Shown: one piece after another, positions 12,060-22,676 of the stretch
Numbering within the stretch: the first letter of the stretch is position 1
Layout of the letters: the number at the start of each line of letters is the position of its first letter
Source: Thecaphora thlaspeos
Taxonomy: Eukaryota; Basidiomycota; Ustilaginomycetes; Urocystidales; Glomosporiaceae
NCBI GenBank assembly: GCA_900291925.1
Contig: UWYS01000018.1
Span: forward strand, 248,001 to 312,000
DNA length: 64,000 nt
Reading direction: 5' to 3'
Made by a program: the position numbers and the translations under genes
The notes under the pieces: generated by a model
Seen by the model: only the letters and a program-made list of their open reading frames with translations
Told to the model about the DNA's origin: nothing
The model's database searches: none

Positions 12060-12920
12060 CTACTGGAGGATCTCCTTCGAGACGACCTTGCCGTCCTGGT
12101 CCAGCTTGAAGATGATCGGGACACCAGTGGCGAGCTCGAGGCCGACTGTGGGCGAACAAAAACCAAGTGAAAGGGGTAGCGAGCGGAGAGGTCAGCTGTG
12201 CGGTCCGCGTTGTCCTTCCAGCTCAGACGCCAAGGCCCCTACTACCTACCGATGTCGTCGTCCGAGATGTTCTCGATGTCCTTGATCATAGCGCGGAGCG
12301 AGTTGCCGTGGGCGGCGACAATGACGTTCTTGCCCTCCTTGACCAGGGGAAGGATCTCCTTGTGGTAGTAGGGCCAGACGCGCTCGGCGGTCAGCTTGAG
12401 CGACTCTCCGCCGGGAGGGGGGATGTCGTACGATCGACGCCAAATGTGGACCTGGACGTCATGTAAACAACGAAATCAGAGAGGGAACGGCGATAAAACA
12501 GATGTGTCCGCTTCGCAGTCGGCGCAGCAAGCTTCGCAGCCGGAGGACTTCCCGCATGGATGATCGCATCCGTCAGCCCGCCATACTCACCTGCTCCTCG
12601 CCCCACTTCTTCCTGGCGTCGTCCTTGTTGAGGCCGGACAGCTCGCCGTAGTCGCGCTCGTTGAGGGCCTGGTCCTTCCTGACCTCGATGCCCTCCTGTC
12701 CGATCTCCTTGAGCTGTATGCCGAGAGTAGTCTGGGCACGGGTGAGAGCCGAGGTGAAGGCAATGTCGAACTTGATGCCGGTCCCCTTGATCTTCTTGGC
12801 GCCGGCCAGAGCCTCCTCGCGTCCGAGCTCGGTCAGCTGCGGGTCCTTCCAGCCGGTGAAGAGGTTGAGCTTGTTCCACTCGGACTGGCCGTGGCGGGTG
12901 AGGACTAGGGTTCCAACCAT
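12060..12920 (-). CDS. GPM1: 2,3-bisphosphoglycerate-dependent phosphoglycerate mutase
   Basis: Interconverts 3- and 2-phosphoglycerate in cytosolic glycolysis. Three exons, 12920-12591, 12451-12250 and 12145-12060, give 205 aa in phase. The catalytic signature TRHGQSEWN is at residues 8-16 (phospho-acceptor His10), followed by [13 protein letters not shown] with the acid/base Glu, and AAHGNSLRA with the second His. The length is close to the short fission-yeast-type enzyme and lacks the roughly 40-residue C-terminal tail of the budding yeast protein. The start [12 protein letters not shown] is standard. Codon use is strongly C/G-ending, as expected of a highly expressed glycolytic gene. Single-copy status cannot be judged from the window. 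Confidence 0.96.
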
Positions 12921-13657
12921 TTTGTAGGTGAGACGTCTATGCGTAGTTGGGGGGAGAGGGAGAGAGACGAGGTAGGTGTGGTGGTGGTCGCGGAAAGGGA
13001 AGGACAGATGCGTGGCGTGGAAGGTCGACTCTCCCTGCTGCTGGGGGCCTGGCCTCCCTTCCCGTCGTCGGCGTTACCTTTCCGCTTTCCGCGCTTCCAG
13101 GCAGCAGCGGGCGGCCTGTGCTTTCTGCCACCGCCGCCGCCGCATCCTCTTTATCGATTTCAACGCCGGCCTCTCGCCGAAGAGGCGTCGGACCCGAGAA
13201 AGTCAGCACTCACCCTCTCGTTGGCGAGGCGTGGACTTGCGCAGCCACGTTCCTCACGACATCGCCAGTTGACGGCCTCGCCATCGAGCTGCCAAGGGAA
13301 GCGATACAGGGGCACGTCGACCATATACACTCGGGTCGTTGCTCCTTCCTCGGAAGATGCTAGCGGTACGATTACAGGGAGGGCGGGCAGCTTGCTGGTG
13401 ACTACTGTACAAGAAAGATGCTGCTACGTATTTTCCACGCCGACATGGCTGGGTGCGGAGAGACAAAAACAGGACGAGGGCCCATTAAACGATGAAGGGG
13501 TCAAGATCGCGCGTACTCGTCGGAAGTTATGTGGGCGCTACCGCTCGGTCTGCTGCGTGTCCAGCTCCCGACTGACCAGACGGGAACGGGCATCCGGTTG
13601 CGGGGCTGCTGTGAGCTGCGGTGTACGACCAGCTTGCCGTTCGAAGGAGGGACATCG
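12921..13657. other. Intergenic region between phosphoglycerate mutase and CRIPT
   Basis: Promoter side of the mutase (near 12921-13300) and 3' flank of CRIPT. No coding sequence is supported. One TACTGTAC palindrome lies at 13403-13410. Confidence 0.5.
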
Positions 13658-14254
13658 TCACGCCGAGGACTGCTTGTAGCTTGTCACATCCAGGACGCTC
13701 TTGCCGCATATGGCGCAGAGACCCTTCTTGTACGCGCAGCCTGTAGGAGGGGAGGCGAAGGGAAGGTATAGGCGGACGTGGACGAGAACGTGGACGTGAG
13801 GGGCAGTGCCGGAGTGTACACACGTAGCGCGATCTGAATGAGAATGGCAAGGACCTCGGACGAGCGGCGACTCACCTTGGCAGTATGTGGCTTTGTCCAG
13901 CGTGACGGAGCCCTTGCAGAGCTTGCACTTGCTCGCGATCGGGTTGAAGCGATTCGCCTTGGAGAGGAGCTTGTTCTGGCCAATCTGGCGGCCGCCCGAC
14001 GATGACGGCGCTAGCGACGGTCCTGCCGCCGGAGCTCTGGCGGCGCCCGAGCCGGAAGCTACCAGGAAACCGGCAGAGTTCCGATTACGCTGTAAGGCAA
14101 TGGCAAGCGACGAGGACAGAGAAGCGTCGGCATGGGTCTCGTCAGCCCTTGTGTCTCCACCGAGCGGCCCAATGCCGGAAGGTGTCGGAAAACCCACGAA
14201 GGGATCTGGAGCCGAGCTCTTGGAAAGTGTCTTTTCGCACTTTTTGCAGACCAT
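13658..14254 (-). CDS. CRIPT: CRIPT-family zinc-binding protein
   Basis: Two exons, 14254-13876 and 13740-13658, encode 153 aa in phase. It opens with MVCKKCEKTL and closes with GCAYKKGLCAICGKSVLDVTSYKQ, both nearly identical to the ends of animal and plant CRIPT (about 100 aa). CXXC pairs are KCKLCK, CAIC, YCQGC and CKKC. CRIPT is associated with the minor-spliceosome U12-type snRNP in animals and binds PDZ domains there; its role in fungi is less clear. The difference from the family is about 50 extra residues between the first CXXC and GGRQIGQNKLLS, rich in Ala, Ser and Gly. This could be a real insertion or an unspliced in-frame intron. It lies head to head with the amidase locus, with about 190 bp between them. 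Confidence 0.9.
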   Translation of the reverse strand: MVCKKCEKTLSKSSAPDPFVGFPTPSGIGPLGGDTRADETHADASLSSSLAIALQRNRNSAGFLVASGSGAARAPAAGPSLAPSSSGGRQIGQNKLLSKANRFNPIASKCKLCKGSVTLDKATYCQGESPLVRGPCHSHSDRATCVHSGTAPHVHVLVHVRLYLPFASPPTGCAYKKGLCAICGKSVLDVTSYKQSSA

Positions 14255-14446
14255 CTTGCGGCCGTCCGTGGTGATGGTGGTCCAAAGGGAAGAAGCCCCA
14301 GGAGCAAGGTGGAAGAGAGGAGAAATACATATCAGGCCCGCAGTCTGTGCGCCTGTGGTGTGGAGGTACGTGTGGCCGGGCGAGTCATGGCAGCAGCCCT
14401 GTGAACCCTGTAAATTAGACTTGCTTGCGCGCCTCGGCCCTTCCGA

Positions 14447-16881
14447 ATGGACATCGATCACCTCAGCCACATACGAGCCGCGACCGGGTCACCTGGCCGC
14501 CGGAAAGGCCGAGCTTGTCTTGCCTCAGCAGCGTCCTCCCTCGTCACTACCACTGCTCTCGCCATCCCTGGTGCGCTGCAACTCTGAGCCATCCCGCGAC
14601 AGAATAACCTCCAAGCAAGACTGGCGAGCCATCGTAGCGCGCAAACAGGCCGAGCGGGAAGCGCTTATAGCGGCCGCCTACGACTTCCCCGCCTCCCAGC
14701 TCCCTCCTCTCGACGCCAAGAGCATCGTCTCCTTCCCGGTCACGTGCGGCCTGCTGACTTCTGAAGAGGTGACCATCACCGAGATCGACGACGTCGACTT
14801 CCTTCTCGCCAAACTGGCAAAGGGCGAGTACTCGGCCCTCCAGGTGCTCGAGGCCTTCATCAAGCGCACCTGCATCGCCCACCGCCTCGTAACCCCATCA
14901 CAGAGATCCACTTTGACGACGCCAGGCGATGGGCTCGCGAGCTCGACGAGGAGCTCAAGCGCACTGGAAAGACGTGGGGACCGCTTCATGGCCTGCCCAT
15001 CAGCGTCAAGGACCAATTCCAGGTCAGGGACTCCGACGCCACCATTGCTTACGTCTCATACGTCGGCAGGAAGGCTCATGAAGACTCCGTCTGCGGTGAG
15101 TGCGCAGCGGGCAGTCCCACAGAGGGTACAGAACCAGTGTTTAATTCAAAGAGATGTGCCCTTACAATACCAGTATCTCTGCTCAAGAAGGCCGGCGCCG
15201 TCCCCTTCGTCAAGACGAACCTCCCGCAGACCATCATGGTTCGTCGTCAGTCCATCAATCTGAGCAACCAGCAAAACGCTTTCAGGCGAATACTCTGACC
15301 AGGTCCCCCTTTTCTCCTCATCCACACAGTCTGCCGAGACCCGCAATGAGCTGTTCGGTGAGTTGTTGGACCGGCTGTTAGGCATGGGGAACAAGGGTCG
15401 AAGCTGACGTGCGGGCGTGCGTATCATTCTCGTCTCATCCGGCAGGCGCCATTCTGAATCCTCACAACCGCCTTGTAAGCAGCAGAACAGTATGAGCTCA
15501 ATGGTATTTGCAGTCCGCGTATATCTGAGAGGTCTGCTGTCCCTCTCTCCCTCACAAATGAACAGCTGCACGCCGGCGGCAGCAGTGGTGGAGAGGGCGC
15601 GCTCGTCTCCATCAAGGGCAGTCCGCTTGGCGTTGGCACCGACGTCGGCGGAAGGTGAGTTAAGGAACTTGCCTAAGGCCCTCGTCGCACCGTCTGCCCT
15701 ACGAGGGCGCCGTCAACAGCATGGAAGGTGGGTCGGAAGGCCATCTCTTCGTTCTTCTGCTCTGAATGATGGTCGATTGACACATCCCGGTGCTTGATCT
15801 GCTCGCGCACACAGGCCAGGAGTCGATCCCGTCGGTCATTGGACCGCTCGCACGCAGCCTTTTGGGCCTGAAGACGTTCACCAAGGCCATCCTCGACGGA
15901 AAGCCGTGGCTTTACGATCCGCTCGTACCCGAGATGCAGTGGAGGCAGGAAAAGTACGACGCTGCCAAGGGCAAGCAAGGCTTGAAGATTGTAAGCAAAG
16001 CCGCGGAGCAGCTGGTCATCCTTTGGTATCAAACGATAGGCCTCGCAGCGCTGACATCTCCTTACCTCTCCTTCTCCGCGGCCGCAGGGGCTGATGACGA
16101 CGGACCTGCACGTCCACCCGTTCCCGCCCTTCGTCCGCGCCCTCGCCAGGGCCCGAGACGCTCTGACAAAGGCGGGCCACACTGTTGTGCCCTTCTCGCC
16201 TTACGAGCCAGCCGAGGGCCTGGCAATCATGGGAGAAGCCTTTGCAGCCGACGGAGGCAAGGATGTCCTGACGTCGATTTCGGGATGCGACGAACCACTC
16301 GGCCCCCAGGTGACGGGCGTCGGACAGGAAGAGAAGTCGGCCTACGACCTGTGGCAGATCAACAGGCGTAAGAACATCTACCGCAAAAAGGCCCTCGATC
16401 ATTGGAGGGAGGCGGACGTAGATTTCGTCCTCTGCCCCACGTCTATCTACCCGGCCATGAAGCTTGATACAGAGTGCTGGATCCTCTACACGGGACTGGT
16501 GAGAGATGACTGCGACCGAATCTCCAGGCGTAGCGCAGCACTGCTCGAACTATCGTTACTATTCTGACTTCTCTGTTCGACCCTTGATCTTTCCTCTCCT
16601 TCCCCTGCTTCGATCTCGAAACGACACAGTGGAACCTGCTAGACTACAGTGCCATCTCGCTACCCGTCACGACGGTGGACGCCAAGCTCGACCGGAAGTA
16701 CGCCGAATCGCCGGAAGGAGGGTGGTACAGCGAGACCGACAAGCGATGGAACGAAAAGTACGATCCGGAGCTGCTGGACGGTGCGCCGATCGGCGTGCAA
16801 GTTGTGGCGGGAAGGTACAATGAGGAGGAAGTGTTGGGATACGCCGAGACGGTGTGGAACATCTTGCAGCAGGTCGCTTGA
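14447..16881 (+). pseudogene. Fungal amidase (amidase signature family), apparently disrupted
   Basis: Reads as a general fungal amidase/acetamidase. Exons are 14603-15095, 15174-15238, 15330-15357, 15446-15474, 15566-15654, about 15678-15727, 15815-15990, 16088-16498 and 16630-16881. A 5' exon 14447-14487 with a weak donor is possible. Family motifs are GPLHGLPISVKDQF (catalytic Lys), LHAGGSSGGEGAL (cis-Ser), GTDVGG and GAVNSMEGQESIPSVIGPL. Two defects are visible. Near 14889-14893 one base is missing: CTCGT-AACCCC needs an extra base to join AHRLV to NPITEIHF. At 15654-15678 a good donor (AG/GTGAGT) is followed only 23 nt later by coding sequence PSSHRLPYEGAV. The exon start carrying the nucleophilic Ser and SIRIP..GLYGL is therefore gone. 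The rest of the frame is well preserved, so inactivation looks recent. Confidence 0.75.
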
Positions 16882-17283
16882 CGGACCCCTCCGAGTCAAC
16901 TGGTTTCGCCTGAATCTGGATATCAACAGGGCGTTGCTACGCTCCTGAAGGAACCCTTGCCTCGTCCTCGTTGCTGAACATAGCTAGTGTGACGGTGCAA
17001 TTCACTCTATGTCCTCATATCTCAACCCTCCTCCGCCATTACACTACGATCGTCATGACCTCGCACCGAATCACACAGAGTTGCGAAAATGAACCGAACC
17101 GAAACAAAAGAAGGTACGTATTCCGAAACGCAATGCTTGTACAAACGGGAAAAATCGACGAGATGCTACCACCGTATGAAATGACGAGGAGAGAGTGACG
17201 GAGAGCGGGAGGGGAGGTATGTAATACATCCATCTCCGATCGAAAAAAAGAGGTAAGACGAGGGGGAAAAGACAAGGATGAAG
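16882..17283. other. Convergent intergenic region between amidase and Mps1
   Basis: A/T-richer than its surroundings, with purine-rich stretches near 17090-17280. It contains the 3' ends of both genes and nothing else recognised. Confidence 0.5.
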
Positions 17284-20200
17284 TTACGATTGGGTTTGTT
17301 TTAGATTGTTGAACAACATCTGTTTCATCCTCAATCCGTCACCAAAAGGGGGGGGGGGGATAATAGGGTCAGTGTCGAAGAAAAACAAGGTATTTAACAT
17401 CTTGATAGAGTCTCGACAGCGGGCGGGCGGGTCAACAACTCACATCAGCTCTCTCAATGACGTTTTCCTCTCTCAATTCTTCCCTCAACGCAAGAATTCT
17501 CAACCTCCCCACAAGATCTCTCAAAGTCGCTCTTGAAATTTGGACTTTTTCCTCCAAATCCTCCTCCTGCTCCTCCACTACCCTTTCTTCCTCTCCCTCC
17601 TGCTCTCTCTTTAGGAAAGGATGTTGCAACAACTGCGGAATCGTCGCTCGATCTTCAACGTTATACCTCAAAGCCGACTTGACGCAATCCAAAAGATCCT
17701 CATCGACGTCCAACACGTCGGGATATCGAGGATCGCGGTAGGGTGTGTAGAGGATTTTGTGCGTTGGGTCCATGATTCCTTCCAACTTTCTATCTGAAGG
17801 TATCTTGTCGAATGGTGGGCGACCGTAGATCATTTGGTAGAGGATACATCCTAATGACCAGACGTCGGATGGTTTACCGGCCTGTTTTATGTGTTTTGAC
17901 GATACGTCGATTCGGATTTTAGTCTACCACTGACCTTTTGCGTCATCTCATCGACAAGTCCAACTCACCTTATACACCCTTCTCCCCTTCGCCTTTGCAA
18001 TCTTGATCGCTTCAGGTGCCATATAATTCGGCGTTCCGATGATAGCGTCTCTCGAAATGTGCACCGTACCCTTTGGAATATTCTGGGCGATACCGAAATC
18101 GATGAGCTTGATTCGGTTCTTGACAATCAGGAAGTTGGCCGGCTTCAAATCGGTGTGCACCAGGTTGGCATCGTGAATGAACTGCACCGCTTCCAGCATC
18201 TCGCGCCAGTAGTGCGCGATCAGATCGCGTGAGAGTGGCGCTTGTGTAGCGAGGATACCGTTGAAGTCTGCGTCGCCTAGTTCGAGCAGCTGCGCCACGT
18301 CAGTAACCCGCCAGCCAGCAAGGAAAAGGACAAAAGAGAGACGGTCAGAACAGACGAGACAAGGCTGAGAGAACGAGGTGCAGCGTCGGTACGTACGATC
18401 TTGAGTTTATCGTTCGATACCCGGTGTCCAAAGTACCTGAGCAGATACTTTTCGCTCCCCTCCAGGTTGGCCAGCGTGCGCAGCGTGTTGGCTTCCGAGA
18501 TGAGTTCCTGCCGGTTCTGCTCGCTCTCGACCTCCTTGAGTGAGACCTGCTTGAGCGCGAAGAACGCCTGTCGGTCCTCTGGAACCTCGTCGACGTCTTG
18601 CGGCGAGGCGGGTGACTGCTCGTACAGAGGTCCCCGCACCACCCAGACCACCGAAAAGCCCCCTCGACCTGCTTTCTTGACTTTGCGGTACTTCATCCCT
18701 TGCATCTGTTGGGGTTTGGGCGTGCCAAGTGAGGAAAAGGGAAGGGGAGAACAAAACATCTCGATGTCAGCACGGTTTTCCAAGTTCCTTCCTCTCTCTT
18801 CTCGCAGCGACAACAAGGTTCGCGACTTACAGCAGTAGCCTTGGGCGGCCCCTTGATGAGCTCCATCAGGTTGGCGTGGTTGGCGAGCGGCTGCTCGAGC
18901 TGCCTCTCTGCTTCACCCCAGATCAGATCGGGCCGGCAATCGCTGTACTGCCTGTAGACTTCATCATCGATCTCCTCGTCGCCCTCTGCCATGCCCTCTG
19001 GCGGTGGAGGTGGGACCGACGATGGGACCAACGGCGCTGCGCCTGCCTTGGGCTGGTTCTGCGCCGTCGAAGGGGCGAACGCGGACCTCGCGCCATCGAT
19101 GGCGGTCGAGCTCAAGGGGACGTTTCGCCGGAGGCCGTCAGCCTGGTGAGCGCCGGGAGCGGGGATCTTGGCGGCTAGGATATCCTGCATCGCATTGGCG
19201 TTGGCACCGGCCGGTCTTCGTCGCCCGTTGGCCGAGGCAGGGTCGAGATTCTCCTTACGCGCCGGCTGGACATTTTCGCCAGAAGCCGCTCGACGGGCGT
19301 TGGGGTGCTGCTCCTTCTTGCTAGGCGGCGGCGGTGGTGGCGCAGCGGCGGACGACTCGTCGTGGCCCACGTCATCGGCAGCGTCGGCCTCTCGCCCGCG
19401 GCCGAAGGCGTAGGCGTCTCGAGATGACGCAGGTGGGCTCGGAGATCGGACGAGCGACGCCCGTTCCAGCAGCTCGGCGCGCGACTTCGCCTCGACCGGA
19501 TCGTAGCCGTACGCACGCAGGCGCGGGCTGATGCCGTCTCGCTCGTCCGCGCGGCCGCGGCTCCCCGATCCAGAGGCTGAGCTGCCGCTCGCATGTAGAC
19601 CACGCCCGCCGCCTCCGCCTTCGCCGGACGAGTTGTTGCCCGAGCCATTGTCGTGTTCGGCCTTGCCACCCTTGGCCTCGTCGTCGAGGTCTTCGTCCTC
19701 CTCTTCGTCCTGGTATCGCTGCACACGGCGGGCGGGAACGTGGTGGTTCGACGAACGCGCGAGCTTGCGCAGGCTGCGGCCGGCGCTGCGGGCCCCCTGA
19801 CTCGTGGCTAGGCTCGATCGGAGCGCTCGGCTGCCCAGCGCTGGCGTCCGATAGCCCGACGCGGTCGCAGCGGCAGCGGCGCTCGAGGAGCTCTCTGCCA
19901 CATCGCTTCTGCCACCTCCGTCCGCCTTGAAGCGCGCCGCCGCCGGAGGCGGGGACCGCCCGGACGCATCTTGGTACTCGCCATCGCCGTTGTGGGTTGC
20001 TGAGCCGGGACGCGGCCGGTCCGGATCGGGCGACAGCGGTGGCGGTGGCGGTGGCGATTGCGAACGATAGAGCGACGCCGATGCTCGAGCCGTCTCGACG
20101 TCATCACGATCAGCCTCGAAGCGCTCATCCGACAGCCTAGGCCGCGCCCGCTCGCTCGCTGCTACAGCCAGTGCCACTGCTGCTGCTGCCACCTCCTGCT

Positions 20201-21245
20201 CGTCGCTCGGCCGCCGGAGAACTCTCCGATAGGCGAGGTCCTCGCTGCCTCGTTCATGAAGGTCCGCCGACTGCACGTAACCATTCCTGCTGCTCGCCCT
20301 CGAGCTGGTCTGGACAGGATCCACAGCGTCGTGCGTATGCGGGTGCGAGGGGAGCGGACGGGCACCCAGGTCCAAATCCTCACCGAGCTCCTCGAACGAG
20401 CAGCGCTTCGGAACGAATGACTGTGCGCGTGCCTCAGGGGGGGGCGTTCGGCTCATGCGGCGGTTGAAGGGCTCGGCGACGATGGAGGCGGCGGAAGAGG
20501 GACGCGTGCGCCCTTGAAGACCTCCCGCTCCTGCTGCACTGCCGCCGGCGATGCTGTTCATGGACGAGCGCGTGGCTATCCGAGCGTCATCCCTGACGGC
20601 CTCGACGCTGTTGTTGGCGCCGCCGTTGCCGTAGGATGCAGAGCGGCCGAGGCTGCCGTACGTCGGCCTGGCAGTCGACGACGACGACGATGAGGAGGAC
20701 TCTCCGGCCTTGGCGAAGCTGGCTGAGCTAACAGGTGCGTGTGAGCCCCTGCATCTTGAGCTGGATGTGGTCGAGGTTGACTGTGCGGATCTGGCCGAGG
20801 GGGGTAGGTGGGTGTTGGAGGTGGTGCCAGGCGAGCTGTTGTGATCGAGGTGGGAAGCAGAGTGTATGCGGTGGTCGTCGGCCTTTACTACGGGCGATGA
20901 GCGGCTGGCTGCAGCGATGCGAGGCCTGTCGCTCTGGAGGAGGTAGGAGGCGCGCGGAACGCCCAGGTCGTCGAGGCGGGAGGAGCAAGGTTGGACGGGC
21001 ACCGCTCTCCTTCCGACTCCGGGCGAGTCTTGATCCGAGGCTGGTGGTCTTGTGGTGCGAGCTGCGCTGCTGGATGCGGCGGCACGGGTGCGCGGCGGCA
21101 CGGTCTGGCGGGACGAGGAAGGTAGAGCGGGGGCAAGGGCAAAGGAGGTTGGCCTAGCACGTCTGGCATCTTCTTGGCTCTCTTCGTCGAGGATAAAGGC
21201 GCTGACGGGTGCTGGGGGCAGCGGGCTGTCTTGGGTTGGGCTCAT
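17284..21245 (-). CDS. MPS1: Mps1/TTK dual-specificity spindle checkpoint kinase
   Basis: Exons 21245-18831, 18705-18397, 18289-17969 and 17881-17444 all end in phase 0. A last exon 17319-17284 (11 residues) is likely, because a perfect GTGAGT donor follows GAT at 17444; otherwise the frame stops at 17432. The total is about 1170 aa. The kinase domain occupies the final third: glycine loop AGRGGFSVVW, FALKQVSLKEVE (catalytic Lys), LVHTDLKPANFLIV, KLIDFGIAQNIP, GTPNYMAPEAI and SDVWSLGCILYQMIYGRPPF. The long active-site segment HxDLKPANFL and GTxNYMxPEAI are characteristic of Mps1. It phosphorylates kinetochore and spindle-pole proteins and drives the spindle checkpoint. The roughly 800-residue N-terminus is disordered-looking (Ser, Ala, Arg, Pro), but carries a KEN motif (ARKENLDP) near residue 668, a possible APC/C degron. 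Confidence 0.92.
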
Positions 21246-22074
21246 GTCTGCGAGGTGTCTGTTGTGGTCGAGCGGTGTTGCGAGTGTGGCTGTGTCTCGT
21301 TTGAAGGCAGCGCCGCCGCCGGCAGAGTGGAGCGGTGTAGCGGGTGGCTGCGCTTGGTGGACTGGGCTGTGAGAGACGGTGGGGATGGAGGGCGGCGAGT
21401 GACGCTTGATGGGTGGATGTCGGTGGCGGCGGATGCGATGGTGATGGCGGTGGCGGTGGCGGTGGCGGTGGCGGTGATGGTGATGGTGTCGTCGTCAGTC
21501 GGGATGAGGGAAAGGAGGGGTATGACAGACTGGGCGAACGAGTTGAAAGACTCTTTATTCGAGCTGCTCTTTGCCCGGCGATGCACGAATGCGCGCGCGC
21601 TTGCAAAGTGGCAGCCAGCGCCCATCATTTGATTTCAGTGATTTGCCATTATGATTATTGTTATTCAGAAGCGCGCGCGCGCCTCGCAAGGGCACACTCA
21701 CTCCTTCATAACATCCTCGTCCTCACCACTACATACGCTACACTGACTACTGCTGCTTCCTTCTTGCGCTCCCCCCTGTACACCACCACCACCACCACGT
21801 CCACACGTCCACACGTCCACTGCTTGATGCTGCTTCGCATGCACATGCCACCATCTCCACTCGGTCCATCTGCTCGCAGCTTCGCCAGCCAAGACGTCGC
21901 TCGCGTGCCCAACTGAGCCAACGCCTCGCCCTTCCAAACACGCGAACCATGCACGTGACTTTGACCCCCCACGCCAACACGTGTGCGAGAGCAAGCGTCA
22001 CTCACGAGTGTCTGTATTCCGATTCCATCCAATCATGTGTCCCCCCCCCCCCCCTTCTCCTCCGCCTGCCTCCA
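21246..22074. other. Intergenic region upstream of Mps1, with microsatellites
   Basis: No coding region is supported. It holds the GGTGGC-type tract (about 21440-21490), short GCGCGC runs near 21592 and 21672, CCA/CCAC tracts near 21781-21815, and a C14 run at 22041-22054. Confidence 0.55.
21440..21490. repeat. GGTGGC / GGTGAT microsatellite
   Basis: Tandem GGTGGC hexamers flanked by GGTGAT units. Confidence 0.85.
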
Positions 22075-22640
22075 TCACCTCCTCTTCCTCTTTGGCCCAA
22101 GCACGACCCCGTTCCGTTTCTCGATCCATGCATCCAGCGACGGCATCTCCATCCGCCTCCTGCTGCCCACCTCTCCTCGCCTTGGCATCGCAGCCTCCCT
22201 CCTCTCCCCTTCACCACCACCACCACCGCCGCCGCCTTCTTCGGACGGTGAAGACGTGCAGAGGTCTATCACCTTCCCTCCCGCTGCTTCCTCACCGGCG
22301 ATGGGTGCGAGCTTCACGGCGACGTCGCTGCCGCTGCTCCTCCGATGGAAGCGAATCGTTCCCTGGTGCTGAATGGGCGCCGCCACCGCGGCCAAAGCTC
22401 GTCGAGCTGCACCCGCTTTGCGCGAGTTGGACTTGATCCCAGGTCTCGCCTTGGATTGTGCCGCGGAGGTGAGGCCTGATGTCATGCCGAGCGGCCAACG
22501 TCTTTCCAACGTGGAAGAGGGTCGAGCGGCGGCGAACCCCGGCATCGGGTAGAGGTTGTCCTGGAACAGCTCGTCGTCCAGGTCCTCGCCCTCAATCAGC
22601 AGCGTGCTGGCCGGAAGCGTGAGCCGGTCGCCATGCTGTG

Positions 22641-22676
<36 letters not shown>

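Noticed and set aside
15654..15677. A 23-nt intron restoring the amidase frame
   Set aside because: It would be in frame, but is far below the 75-150 nt seen in this window and would still omit the nucleophilic Ser.
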